From: Pseudoalteromonas phenolica
GTDB taxonomy: Bacteria > Pseudomonadota > Gammaproteobacteria > Enterobacterales > Alteromonadaceae
Assembly: GCF_001444405.1 (NCBI RefSeq)
Contig: NZ_CP013187.1
Location: 3,100,001-3,164,000 of the forward strand
Length of the DNA stretch: 64,000 bases
Reading direction: 5' to 3'
Shown here piece by piece: positions 26,879-34,928 of this stretch. The position numbers were made by a program, and so were the translations under genes. A model generated the notes under the pieces. It did not search any database and was not told where the DNA came from. It saw only the letters and a program-made list of their open reading frames with translations. Numbering within the stretch: position 1 is the stretch's first letter; each line of letters opens with the position of its first letter.

Positions 26879-27124
26879 TTATGCTTCTTCTTTGTTAAGT
26901 AAGCTTAAGCCTTCATACGGGTCCACTTCTAGTGCTTCACAGTAACGAAGGAACTCAATCACATCTAAACGACGCTCTTGGTTTTCAATTTTGCCAATAA
27001 ATGAATGTGGTGTTCCTAAAACTTGCGCAAGGCTTCGCATTGTATGACCTTTTTCATGACGCTTGCTTTTAAGCCACTTTGTTAACTTACCGTTTTCTTC
27101 AGAAGAAACCGTTTTACCCATCAT
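26879..27124 (-). CDS. XRE-family helix-turn-helix regulator
   Basis: The 81-residue protein is a single HTH_3 domain: RHEKGHTMRSLAQVLGTPHSFIGKIENQERRLDVIEFLRYCEAL fits the five-helix Cro/CI fold at residues 22-65. There is no other domain, so ligand sensing is unlikely. Targets are unknown. A perfect palindrome about 70 bases upstream (27193-27205) is a candidate autoregulatory site. A 58-codon membrane protein gene lies divergently 310 bases away. Confidence 0.85.
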   Translation of the reverse strand: MMGKTVSSEENGKLTKWLKSKRHEKGHTMRSLAQVLGTPHSFIGKIENQERRLDVIEFLRYCEALEVDPYEGLSLLNKEEA

Positions 27125-27192
27125 AATGTTACATCTCCTACTCGATGATTTTATTGTTTCTTTAAGTTGAAATATGCCCGTCTCAACTTAAC

Positions 27193-27205
27193 ATATACTG
27201 TATAT
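27193..27205. promoter_or_regulatory. Perfect palindrome upstream of the XRE gene
   Basis: ATATAC and GTATAT flank a single central T. The site lies in the promoter region of the XRE gene and is a plausible operator for this or another regulator. It does not match the LexA spacing. Confidence 0.4.
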
Positions 27206-27434
27206 CACAGGGGGACGTAGTAAATCCAGAGTTTGTACCCATGTCCCAAAATAGGTATAGACTATATTTTGCGTCTACACTAATAAAAATAATAAATTTA
27301 ATGATAAATATTAGAGCATTAACTTTACACTTAATACAAATTAATTAACTTTTTATTCTAAAAAAATGAATAAAAAATTTTCTTAGAAGATTATTGACTA
27401 AAGCTAAATTAAATATGTTGCTAAAAGGATAACC
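27206..27434. other. AT-rich intergenic region
   Basis: Very AT-rich, with several poly-A and poly-T stretches and no open frame of note. It probably carries promoters for the XRE gene and for the small membrane protein gene. TTGACT near 27403 is a possible -35 box, without a convincing -10. Confidence 0.4.
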
Positions 27435-27611
27435 ATGATTAGAGTACTTTTTTTATTACCACTTGTACTATGCATACTTTGGTATTGGTTTTTAAAAAGC
27501 CAAGGAGTGCCTATTAAGCAGGGAAAGAAAGGGTTTATTTATATACTCTCGTTCAGCGTATTTGTGCTGAGTTTTTTTGTGTTAATGATTTGGGTCACGC
27601 AAAGCGCATAA
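27435..27611 (+). CDS. Small membrane protein of 58 residues
   Basis: The ATG at 27435 is preceded by AAAGGA with five bases of spacing, a strong ribosome site, and the frame ends in TAA at 27609-27611, directly followed by a terminator. Residues 3-20 (VLFLLPLVLCILWYWFL) and 34-53 (FIYILSFSVFVLSFFVLMIW) form two membrane helices joined by a basic loop (KSQGVPIKQGKKG). I do not recognise a family. The basic loop suggests both ends face the periplasm by the positive-inside rule. It is divergent from the XRE gene and convergent with erpA. Confidence 0.8.
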   Translation: MIRVLFLLPLVLCILWYWFLKSQGVPIKQGKKGFIYILSFSVFVLSFFVLMIWVTQSA

Positions 27612-27613
27612 AA

Positions 27614-27638
27614 AAAGCCACGCTACTGCGTGGCTTTG
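27614..27638. terminator. Bidirectional terminator between the small membrane gene and erpA
   Basis: A perfect 10-bp stem (AAAGCCACGC / GCGTGGCTTT) with a TACT loop has A-rich sequence on one side and T-rich on the other. Confidence 0.88.
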
Positions 27639-27652
27639 TAATTTTAAAAGTA

Positions 27653-27991
27653 TTAAACACTAAAGCTTGCGCCACAACCACATGTTGTCGTCGCATTAGG
27701 GTTATTCACAAAAAAGCGCGCGCCCTCTAGCCCTTCAGTGTAATCAACAATGCCATCAACCAAGTATTGAATACTCATTGGGTCAACAACCATAGATACG
27801 CCATTTTTCTCAATTTCCAAATCACCTGGATTAACTTTCTCATCGAATGTGAAACCATATTGGAAACCAGAGCACCCACCACCTGTCACGTACACACGTA
27901 GTTTTAAATCTGGGTTTTCTTCTTCCGCAACAAGCTCTTTTACACGCTTTGCTGCAGCGTCGCTAAATTGAATTGGTAACTGATCAGACAT
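27653..27991 (-). CDS. erpA: Iron-sulfur cluster insertion protein ErpA
   Basis: The 112-residue A-type Fe-S carrier has the three cluster cysteines Cys40 (GGGCSGFQYGF), Cys104 and Cys106 (TTCGCGASF). ErpA passes 4Fe-4S clusters to targets such as IspG/IspH. The PIQFSDAAAKRVKELV start and MSIQYLVDG match ErpA rather than IscA. Single gene, divergent from the ClC channel. Confidence 0.95.
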   Translation of the reverse strand: MSDQLPIQFSDAAAKRVKELVAEEENPDLKLRVYVTGGGCSGFQYGFTFDEKVNPGDLEIEKNGVSMVVDPMSIQYLVDGIVDYTEGLEGARFFVNNPNATTTCGCGASFSV

Positions 27992-28174
27992 GCTCTCGAC
28001 CCTTAATTCTGATAATGGCGCGATTATCTAATACCCGAGTATTTTAATCAAGTAATCCGTTTGTAGAATACCAGCCCAAAACCGATCAGAAAACCTATCT
28101 TCTTTGCGCGAAAACAAGACGAAAACCAATTTATTTGATACACTTAGGGGTCTGTTTTTTGTGGGAATAAAGCC

Positions 28175-29851
28175 ATGTCTCTGGACGCCCTCCGGCGCCA
28201 ATTAGCCAAACCAAAAACCTCTGTTCAGCTATGCTTATTGGGTGTGGCTGCTGGTTTAATCGCTGCAATTCTGATTATCTTATTCAGACTGACGATTTAT
28301 GGTGTACAAAGCTTATTTCTAGACTCCCATGATGATTTCACACAGTTACCTGAGCACTTAAGAGTTAGCCTACCTGTTGTAGCCGCTTTTTTAATTGCTC
28401 TATTCGCTGCGATGACAGGCTTTAAACATTACCGTCTTGGTATACCTTTCGTTATTCACCGAATTAAACATCATTATGGGCAAATGCCAATCTGGAATAC
28501 TGCTAACCAATTTTTTGGTGGTGCATTGGCCCTTATTAGCGGTTTTTCGGTTGGTCGAGAAGGTCCCTCGGTACATATGGGGGCGACGGGTGCAAGTGTG
28601 TTATCTGAGCGACTACACTTACCTTGGAATGCTGCAAGAACACTTTCAGGGTGCGGTGTTGCTGCGGGTATTGCCGCATCATTTAACACCCCACTCGCTG
28701 CGGTTATCTTTGTAATGGAAGTCGTGCTGCGTGAGTATAAAGTACATATATTCGTGCCAATCATGCTTGCCGCTGTCACAGGCGCGTTAGCCACACAATT
28801 TGTATTTGGCCACGATACTGAGCTTGCCCTTATCAGTGTCACCCCTTTAAGCTTTTGGCATTATCCGTATTTGGTAATTTGTGGTGTTATTTTGGGTGCA
28901 ATTGCCTTTGCATTTAACCAAAACCTAATGATGATAATTCGTACATTTAAACCTTTAAGCATGTTCCCACGCTTGATGCTAGCTGGGTTAATTGCCGGCT
29001 TGATCGGTAACCTAGTGCCACAGGCTATGGGTTCAGGTATGAGTGCCATCACGCTGGCTGTCACATCGCCAGAAAATATTCAATTACTCACGACTATTTT
29101 AATAGCCAAGTTATTGGCAACTTTATTTGCTATCGGTTTGGGGATTCCTGGCGGGTTAATCGGCCCAGTCATTGGTTTAGGTGTTGTTATGGGCACCTTA
29201 ATGTCTTACTTCGGTCAATTTATTAGCCCTGATCAACATATTGCAGGTACCTACAGCGTACTAGGTATGGCGGGTTTACTGGCAGCAACTTTACACGCCC
29301 CTTTAGCTGCACTTACAGCCGTAATGGAGTTAACCGCCAGTCCACAAATTATTGTCCCTGCTATGTTAGTGATTTCAACTGCGTACGTGACGGCATTACA
29401 AGTATTCGGAAATCGTTCTATTTTTTTACAGCAACTTGATTTCCAGGGCTTGGCTTACCAAGTATCGCCTGCCAGTGAAGTACTACAGAAAGTAGGTATT
29501 GTGGAAGAGATGAATGAGCAGTTCAAACTACTTTACTCAGACGATAAAGAACAAATCAAAGAATCATTATCTGTAGTGAACAGTCACACTCCTCTTATCG
29601 TATTTGATGAACAAAATGGTTATCGGCTGGCAGAATACGATTTAAGTTTAATGTCAGATGACTCAATGAATATTTCTTATATTCCGATGCATGGCCTGAG
29701 CAGCCAAGCAACTATGTCTGATGCTTTTGATTTGTTAAACGATAAACGAAGTGGCGCCGTATATGTGTTTAACCAAAAAGATGAACACCACGTTATGGGA
29801 GTGGTCCGTTGGGATCAAATCCGTCAAATTCTAACAATAAGAACCAGTTAA
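28175..29851 (+). CDS. ClC family chloride channel/transporter
   Basis: The 558-residue protein has the ClC pore motifs GREGPSVHMGA (the glutamate that gates or couples protons) and GLGIPGGLIGP, with about 18 helical segments up to residue 410. The last ~130 residues form a soluble region with a CBS-like end (MSDAFDLLNDKRSGAVYVFNQKDE). Transport of Cl- with or without H+ cannot be told apart by eye. It lies 12 bases before hemJ, so the two are likely co-transcribed. Confidence 0.92.
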   Translation: MSLDALRRQLAKPKTSVQLCLLGVAAGLIAAILIILFRLTIYGVQSLFLDSHDDFTQLPEHLRVSLPVVAAFLIALFAAMTGFKHYRLGIPFVIHRIKHHYGQMPIWNTANQFFGGALALISGFSVGREGPSVHMGATGASVLSERLHLPWNAARTLSGCGVAAGIAASFNTPLAAVIFVMEVVLREYKVHIFVPIMLAAVTGALATQFVFGHDTELALISVTPLSFWHYPYLVICGVILGAIAFAFNQNLMMIIRTFKPLSMFPRLMLAGLIAGLIGNLVPQAMGSGMSAITLAVTSPENIQLLTTILIAKLLATLFAIGLGIPGGLIGPVIGLGVVMGTLMSYFGQFISPDQHIAGTYSVLGMAGLLAATLHAPLAALTAVMELTASPQIIVPAMLVISTAYVTALQVFGNRSIFLQQLDFQGLAYQVSPASEVLQKVGIVEEMNEQFKLLYSDDKEQIKESLSVVNSHTPLIVFDEQNGYRLAEYDLSLMSDDSMNISYIPMHGLSSQATMSDAFDLLNDKRSGAVYVFNQKDEHHVMGVVRWDQIRQILTIRTS

Positions 29852-29863
29852 GCTGGAGGCCAA

Positions 29864-30298
29864 ATGACAGCATTACTCGTATATAAAGCACTTCATATAT
29901 TTTTTATGGTGGCATGGTTTGCCGGCATTTTTTACCTGCCCCGCTTATTCGTGTATCACTCCATTAACCAGGAGCCACCTTGTAGTGCCATGCTAAAAGT
30001 GATGGAACGCAGATTACTGTTTTTTGTGACGCCTTTTGCCGTGCTAACTTTAGTTTTTGGTTTGTTAATGATTTTCGAGTACGGCCGAGAATGGTTCAAA
30101 TATAACCTATGGCTACATTACAAGTTTGTCTTGGTTATTATCCTGTATATCTACCATGGCTACTGCTTTAAGCTGCTTGCTGATTTCAAACATGATAGAA
30201 ACACACGTAGTGACCGCTTCTATCGGATCTTTAATGAATTTCCAGTGTTATTGCTTTTAGCGATAATCATGCTCGCAATACTCAAACCTAGCTTTTAA
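29864..30298 (+). CDS. hemJ: Protoporphyrinogen IX oxidase HemJ
   Basis: The 144-residue membrane protein of the HemJ/UPF0093 family has four helices. The family's essential histidine is H11 (YKALHIFFMVAWFAG) and a conserved lysine is in LWLHYKFVLV. HemJ oxidises protoporphyrinogen IX to protoporphyrin IX in haem synthesis and carries haem itself. A second haem gene, hemL, lies 1.3 kb downstream beyond pyrB. Confidence 0.9.
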   Translation: MTALLVYKALHIFFMVAWFAGIFYLPRLFVYHSINQEPPCSAMLKVMERRLLFFVTPFAVLTLVFGLLMIFEYGREWFKYNLWLHYKFVLVIILYIYHGYCFKLLADFKHDRNTRSDRFYRIFNEFPVLLLLAIIMLAILKPSF

Positions 30299-30604
30299 TT
30301 AAACTGAACTTTGGTTAAGAGATTTACTAGCGTATTGATATTGAAATGATAAGTCATTTTTCAAGTCTGCAGCCGGAGACTTTTAGCGATAACCAGGCGA
30401 ATTTACGCGTCAATAGCTGGTCTATTGCAAGTAAATTCAACGCAGTTAACGTTGAAAGTAGCCGCTGGAGATAGATTTATTATCCAGAGCTCAGGTTAAT
30501 TATGCTATTATGCTGCGCCAAGTCAGCCAGTCTTGGCCTGCTAAATATATTGGTTGAAAGCCTCGCTTTTAATCGCTCGTCATTTTCTGATTAGGGATCG
30601 CCTC
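30299..30604 (+). other. Intergenic leader region before pyrB
   Basis: No protein gene. The region holds a complex structured element (about 30361-30473), a short hairpin GCCAAG/CTTGGC at 30517-30537, and a -10-like TATGCTATTAT near 30501-30511. An in-frame upstream start for pyrB at 30554 is not supported by a ribosome site. Confidence 0.5.
30399..30456 (+). repeat. Nested inverted repeats upstream of pyrB
   Basis: GAATTTAC (30399-30406) pairs with GTAAATTC (30431-30438) and, inside it, CAATAG (30411-30416) pairs with CTATTG (30422-30427) around CTGGT. A further stem TTCAACG/CGTTGAA (30436-30442 and 30450-30456) abuts and shares bases with the first, so the two could be alternatives. Similar blocks AGCCGGAGA and AGCCGCTGGAGA flank the set. 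It may be a dispersed repeat or a structured RNA. Confidence 0.65.
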
Positions 30605-31621
30605 ATGTTAAGTTTCCAAGGTGAAAATATTCTCTCTGTAAATCAATTAAACAGAGATGCCATTGAACAGATCTTTGCTGTAGCAAAGAAAATGGAACCA
30701 TATGCTAAAAAGCAAAAACGTACTAATGTGCTTGAAGGTGCTGTTCTAGCTAACCTATTTTTTGAACCAAGTACACGTACGCGTGTCAGCTTTGGTACTG
30801 CGTTCAATTTATTAGGTGGCTTGGTTCGTGAAACGACGGGCATGCAAAGCTCAGCTCTTGCAAAAGGTGAATCTTTATACGATACCGCGCGCGTTATTTC
30901 AGCTTATGCGGATGCAGTTGCTATGCGTCACCCAGATGCAGGCTCTGTTGCTGAGTTTGCTACAGGTTCTGATGTGCCAGTTATCAACGGTGGTGACGGT
31001 CCAAATGAGCACCCTACTCAGGCATTACTTGACCTTTTAACCATAGATAAAGAACTACACCGTTTTGAGCGTGGCATCGATGGCATGCACATAGCACTAG
31101 TAGGCGACTTAAAATACGGCCGTACCGTACATTCTTTATCAAAACTGTTGTGCCACTACAAAGATGTTAAATTCACTATGGTTGCACCTGATGGCTTACA
31201 AATGCCTGACTATATTCTTGATACTGTATCGAACGCGGGTCACCAAATCGAACTGGTTTCGAAAATGGAAGGTAACCTAGCCGCTGATATCGTTTATCAA
31301 ACCCGCATTCAAGAAGAGCGTTTCCCATCGCAAGAAGAAGCCAATAAGTACCGTGGCGGCTTTAGAATTAGCCAGTCAATTTATAATGCACACTGCAAGC
31401 CAACCTCTGTGCTTATGCATCCACTACCTCGCGATAGCCGCAGTGATGCAAATGAGCTAGACAATGATTTAAACAATAACGACAACTTAGCAATCTTCCG
31501 CCAAGTACAAAATGGCGTATTGATCCGCATGGCGTTATTCGCGTTAACTTTAGGCGTTGAAAACCAAGTACAGAACTACGAAGTAGATGTGCCTTGGTTC
31601 AGCCGTAAACGTAACAGTTAA
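30605..31621 (+). CDS. pyrB: Aspartate carbamoyltransferase catalytic subunit
   Basis: The 338-residue enzyme makes carbamoyl-aspartate in pyrimidine synthesis. Carbamoyl-phosphate motif FFEPSTRTRVSF lies near residues 51-62, NGGDGPNEHPTQALLDL follows near 136, and MHPLPRDSR is near the C-terminus. It is about 28 residues longer than E. coli PyrB. No regulatory-subunit gene pyrI follows; hemL does. I start at the ATG 30605 (MLSFQGENI), since the upstream extension is not conserved-looking. Confidence 0.95.
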   Translation: MLSFQGENILSVNQLNRDAIEQIFAVAKKMEPYAKKQKRTNVLEGAVLANLFFEPSTRTRVSFGTAFNLLGGLVRETTGMQSSALAKGESLYDTARVISAYADAVAMRHPDAGSVAEFATGSDVPVINGGDGPNEHPTQALLDLLTIDKELHRFERGIDGMHIALVGDLKYGRTVHSLSKLLCHYKDVKFTMVAPDGLQMPDYILDTVSNAGHQIELVSKMEGNLAADIVYQTRIQEERFPSQEEANKYRGGFRISQSIYNAHCKPTSVLMHPLPRDSRSDANELDNDLNNNDNLAIFRQVQNGVLIRMALFALTLGVENQVQNYEVDVPWFSRKRNS

Positions 31622-31636
31622 AATAGGACTATATAC

Positions 31637-32917
31637 ATGACAATTAGCCAAGATTTATTTTCTCGTGCTCAAGAATCAATTCCTGGTGGCGTTAACTCAC
31701 CAGTGCGTGCATTCAATGGTGTAGGTGGCACACCACTTTTCATTACCAATGCTGAAGGTCCTTATACTTACGACGCTGATGATAAAAAATACATTGATTA
31801 TGTGGGCTCTTGGGGTCCTATGATCTTAGGTCACAACCACCCAGAAATTAAGCAAGCCGTTTTAGAAGCGGTTGAGCGTGGTCTTAGTTACGGTGCACCA
31901 ACTGAAACTGAAATCTTGATGGCTGAGAAAGTCAAAGAGCTCGTGCCATCAATCGAAAAAGTACGCATGGTAAGCTCTGGTACTGAAGCGACAATGAGTG
32001 CGATCCGTCTTGCTCGTGGTTTCACAGGCCGTGACAAAATTCTAAAGTTTGAAGGCTGTTACCACGGTCACGCTGATTCACTATTAGTTAAAGCAGGTTC
32101 TGGAGCCTTAACTATGGGTGTGCCTAACTCTCCGGGTATTCCTGCTGATTTCGCTAAGCACACATTAACGGTAGCGTTCAACGACATTGAGCAAGTTAAA
32201 GCTATCTTCAATGAGTACAAAGACGAAATCGCTTGTATTATCGTCGAGCCTGTTGCGGGCAATATGAACTGTATTCCGCCAGTTGAAGGATTCCTTGAGG
32301 GACTTCGCTCTGTCTGTGATGAGCACAAATCAGTGCTTATTTTTGACGAAGTCATGACGGGCTTCCGTGTTGCACTAGGTGGCGCACAGGCTTATTACAA
32401 CATTCAGCCTGATCTAACCTGTTTAGGTAAAGTAATCGGCGGCGGTATGCCAGTAGGTGCTTTCGGCGGTAAAAAAGAAATCATGGATTTCATCGCACCA
32501 GTAGGTCCTGTATATCAAGCTGGTACGCTATCAGGTAACCCAATCGCGATGGCCGCTGGTTTAAAAGCACTTGAGCTATTAAGTCAAGGTAACTTACACC
32601 AAGAGCTTGAGGCAAAAAGTAAAGCACTGTGCGAAGGTTTCCAACAAGCTGCTAATGAAGCTGGAATTCCACTGACTACTAACTATGTGGGTGGCATGTT
32701 TGGTTTCTTCTTCACAACCGCTGAGTCTGTAAATAGCTACCAGCAAGCAACTGAATGTGACCTAGAGCGCTTTAAAAAGTTTTTCCATTTAATGCTTGAA
32801 GAAGGTGTTTATCTTGCCCCTTCTGCTTTTGAAGCTGGCTTTGTAAGCTCAATGCACACAGACGCTGATATTGCAGACACGATTGCCGCAGCTGCAAAAG
32901 TATTTAAAAAGTTATAA
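31637..32917 (+). CDS. hemL: Glutamate-1-semialdehyde 2,1-aminomutase
   Basis: The 426-residue PLP enzyme converts glutamate-1-semialdehyde to 5-aminolevulinate, the start of haem and corrinoid synthesis. PLP lysine is K265 (TCLGKVIGGGMP), with FDEVMTGFR before it. The N-terminus SRAQESIPGGVNSPVRAF is diagnostic. It lies 15 bases after pyrB and is closed by a strong terminator. Confidence 0.97.
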   Translation: MTISQDLFSRAQESIPGGVNSPVRAFNGVGGTPLFITNAEGPYTYDADDKKYIDYVGSWGPMILGHNHPEIKQAVLEAVERGLSYGAPTETEILMAEKVKELVPSIEKVRMVSSGTEATMSAIRLARGFTGRDKILKFEGCYHGHADSLLVKAGSGALTMGVPNSPGIPADFAKHTLTVAFNDIEQVKAIFNEYKDEIACIIVEPVAGNMNCIPPVEGFLEGLRSVCDEHKSVLIFDEVMTGFRVALGGAQAYYNIQPDLTCLGKVIGGGMPVGAFGGKKEIMDFIAPVGPVYQAGTLSGNPIAMAAGLKALELLSQGNLHQELEAKSKALCEGFQQAANEAGIPLTTNYVGGMFGFFFTTAESVNSYQQATECDLERFKKFFHLMLEEGVYLAPSAFEAGFVSSMHTDADIADTIAAAAKVFKKL

Positions 32918-32938
32918 GAAGTTTTGTAGCAATAAATT

Positions 32939-32964
32939 AAAAGCCCACATTTGTGGGCTTTTTT
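32939..32964 (+). terminator. Rho-independent terminator of pyrB-hemL
   Basis: A 10-bp stem (AAAAGCCCAC / GTGGGCTTTT) with an ATTT loop is followed by T residues. Confidence 0.93.
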
Positions 32965-33048
32965 GTTTTTTAAAGAAAAAAAATAATTTTGAACTAAAAT
33001 TAAAACTTGCTCGGTCTATCTAATACACACAATTAATAAGTGACGCTC

Positions 33049-34890
33049 ATGCAAGGATCAAAAACGCTTTTTTCACCCGCTATTTCTCTAATGGCCAACT
33101 TGAAATATAAAAGCAAAATCAGTCTAATTTTTGGTATTTTACTTGTTCCACTCAGTGTCAGCTTATTCTTCTTAAGCTCTATTCTTAGCCAAAATATTGC
33201 GCTCACACAACAGCAGCAAAGTGGTTTAGCGCTTTACCCCAAACTTTTACAAAATATTATGTCTGAAAATAAGCAGGCAAATAGTCAATTAGCCAGAGGA
33301 AATGGTTTTGTTATCACAGATAGCGCACAACAACATGCCCTCGAACAGGTTTCTATTCAATCAAAACTCGCCATTGATGGCGATATTGCACGCTCTTATA
33401 TAAACCGCTCTTTGGTTGAATCTGTTCCGAGCTTGATTGAACAAATAAATCTCACTTCTGAGCAAGCATCATTGGTGATCCAAACGGGTTCATTTACCCC
33501 AGACACGTTTATTGCACTCTCTAACTACAATAAATCACTGCCCAGTTACGCTGAGCGTTTAGAAGGTAAACTGGCAGTAGCAATTGCCGATAATCAAATT
33601 GTAAAATCAGCGCTATCACAGCAACTAGATAAGGTCACACGATCCGTACATGCTTTTAAAAACAGTATTCAAAACAATCTGCTTGACCCTGATGAATTAC
33701 AATTATCACAAAGCCAATTCAATAGTTTAAAAAGTGATACGCTTGAACAAGTGAGTATGCTCATCAATACGGCAACCCCACTTTTAAAAACATTACTAAA
33801 CGAACGCTTATCGTCTCAACAAATTATCAGAAACAGTGTTGTACTTGCTGCGATTGTGTCATTGCTGCTAGCCAGCTACCTTATGTTCGGTTTTTACTTT
33901 GCAGTGGTAGACAATATTCGCGCGTTTGAGCACAACGCAAGTAAAGCAGCACAAGGTGATTTGAGCGCCAAAGCAACGGCGATTGGTAATGACGAAATGA
34001 GCATTATTGCCTTCCAGTATAACCAAGTACTTGATGCTATGGTTAATCTGCTTGGCGATGTGAAAAGTACCAGTGGTAACCTACAAAATGCCACCAGCAA
34101 GCTCAACGAAATCAGCCAAAGTACACGTGAAGATGTCAGTCAGCAGCAGCAAAATATCGGTACTATTGTAGAAGCGTTAGAAGAAATGAATCATGCCGCC
34201 ACTTCTGTTGAGCATTCAGCCCAAGAGGCAACACAGTTAGCAAGCACAGCGGCAAGTCATGTAAAGCAAGGCAGTGAAAACACGACAGAACTTGCTCAGC
34301 ATATGACAATGTTGCAACAAGAGTTTGAAGAAAGTCGACAAGCACTTGATAAGCTGGCACAAGATAGCCAAGATATTAGTAAGGTCAGTGTCGCAATCAG
34401 TGAAATAGCCGAACAAACCAATTTACTCGCGCTTAATGCTGCTATTGAGGCAGCTCGTGCTGGAGAGCAAGGGCGTGGCTTTGCCGTTGTTGCCGATGAG
34501 GTCAGGACTCTTGCTAAACGAACTCAGCAGCAAACTGAAGAAATTCATACCATCATTAATGCACTTCAACAAGCTTCAAATACAACACAAGACAAAATGC
34601 GTCGAAGTGTTGAGCAAATGGAGCAAGGCGTGCTTGCAGCAGAAAAAACCAATCAGGTGTTACAAGAAGCCCAAACCAGCATGGTCGACATAGATAATCA
34701 GGGGCAGCATATTAGTGTGTTAGTCCAGCAACAATCTCAAGCCACTCAACAAGCTTTGAGCGATGCGACCACCATTAACAATGTTGCTCAACACACTCTT
34801 GAATCTGCAATCGCCACTCAAGATGATGCCCATGCGCTTGCAGCCATGAGCACTCAGCTTGAAGGTGCGGTTAAGAAATTCCAGTTTTAA
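33049..34890 (+). CDS. Methyl-accepting chemotaxis protein
   Basis: A chemoreceptor of about 613 residues: first membrane helix near residues 25-48, a helical periplasmic sensor domain rich in Q and L to about 265, a second helix, a HAMP domain (FEHNASKAAQGDLSAKATAIGNDE), then a cytoplasmic signalling domain. The hairpin tip EIAEQTNLLALNAAIEAARA is intact. The sensed ligand is unknown. The start is uncertain between GTG 33040, ATG 33049 and ATG 33091; none has a clear ribosome site. Confidence 0.92.
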   Translation: MQGSKTLFSPAISLMANLKYKSKISLIFGILLVPLSVSLFFLSSILSQNIALTQQQQSGLALYPKLLQNIMSENKQANSQLARGNGFVITDSAQQHALEQVSIQSKLAIDGDIARSYINRSLVESVPSLIEQINLTSEQASLVIQTGSFTPDTFIALSNYNKSLPSYAERLEGKLAVAIADNQIVKSALSQQLDKVTRSVHAFKNSIQNNLLDPDELQLSQSQFNSLKSDTLEQVSMLINTATPLLKTLLNERLSSQQIIRNSVVLAAIVSLLLASYLMFGFYFAVVDNIRAFEHNASKAAQGDLSAKATAIGNDEMSIIAFQYNQVLDAMVNLLGDVKSTSGNLQNATSKLNEISQSTREDVSQQQQNIGTIVEALEEMNHAATSVEHSAQEATQLASTAASHVKQGSENTTELAQHMTMLQQEFEESRQALDKLAQDSQDISKVSVAISEIAEQTNLLALNAAIEAARAGEQGRGFAVVADEVRTLAKRTQQQTEEIHTIINALQQASNTTQDKMRRSVEQMEQGVLAAEKTNQVLQEAQTSMVDIDNQGQHISVLVQQQSQATQQALSDATTINNVAQHTLESAIATQDDAHALAAMSTQLEGAVKKFQF

Positions 34891-34928
34891 TGATGCTGTT
34901 TAGCCCTTTTATAATAGGTAACGCCAAT

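Noticed and set aside
27196..27212. CTGT..ACAG resembling a LexA box upstream of the XRE gene
   Set aside because: The spacing between the half-sites is five bases, not eight, and neighbouring genes are not SOS genes.
30554..30604. Upstream extension of pyrB or a leader peptide
   Set aside because: It lacks a ribosome site and does not look like a PyrB N-terminus; there is no downstream T-rich attenuator like that of E. coli pyrBI.
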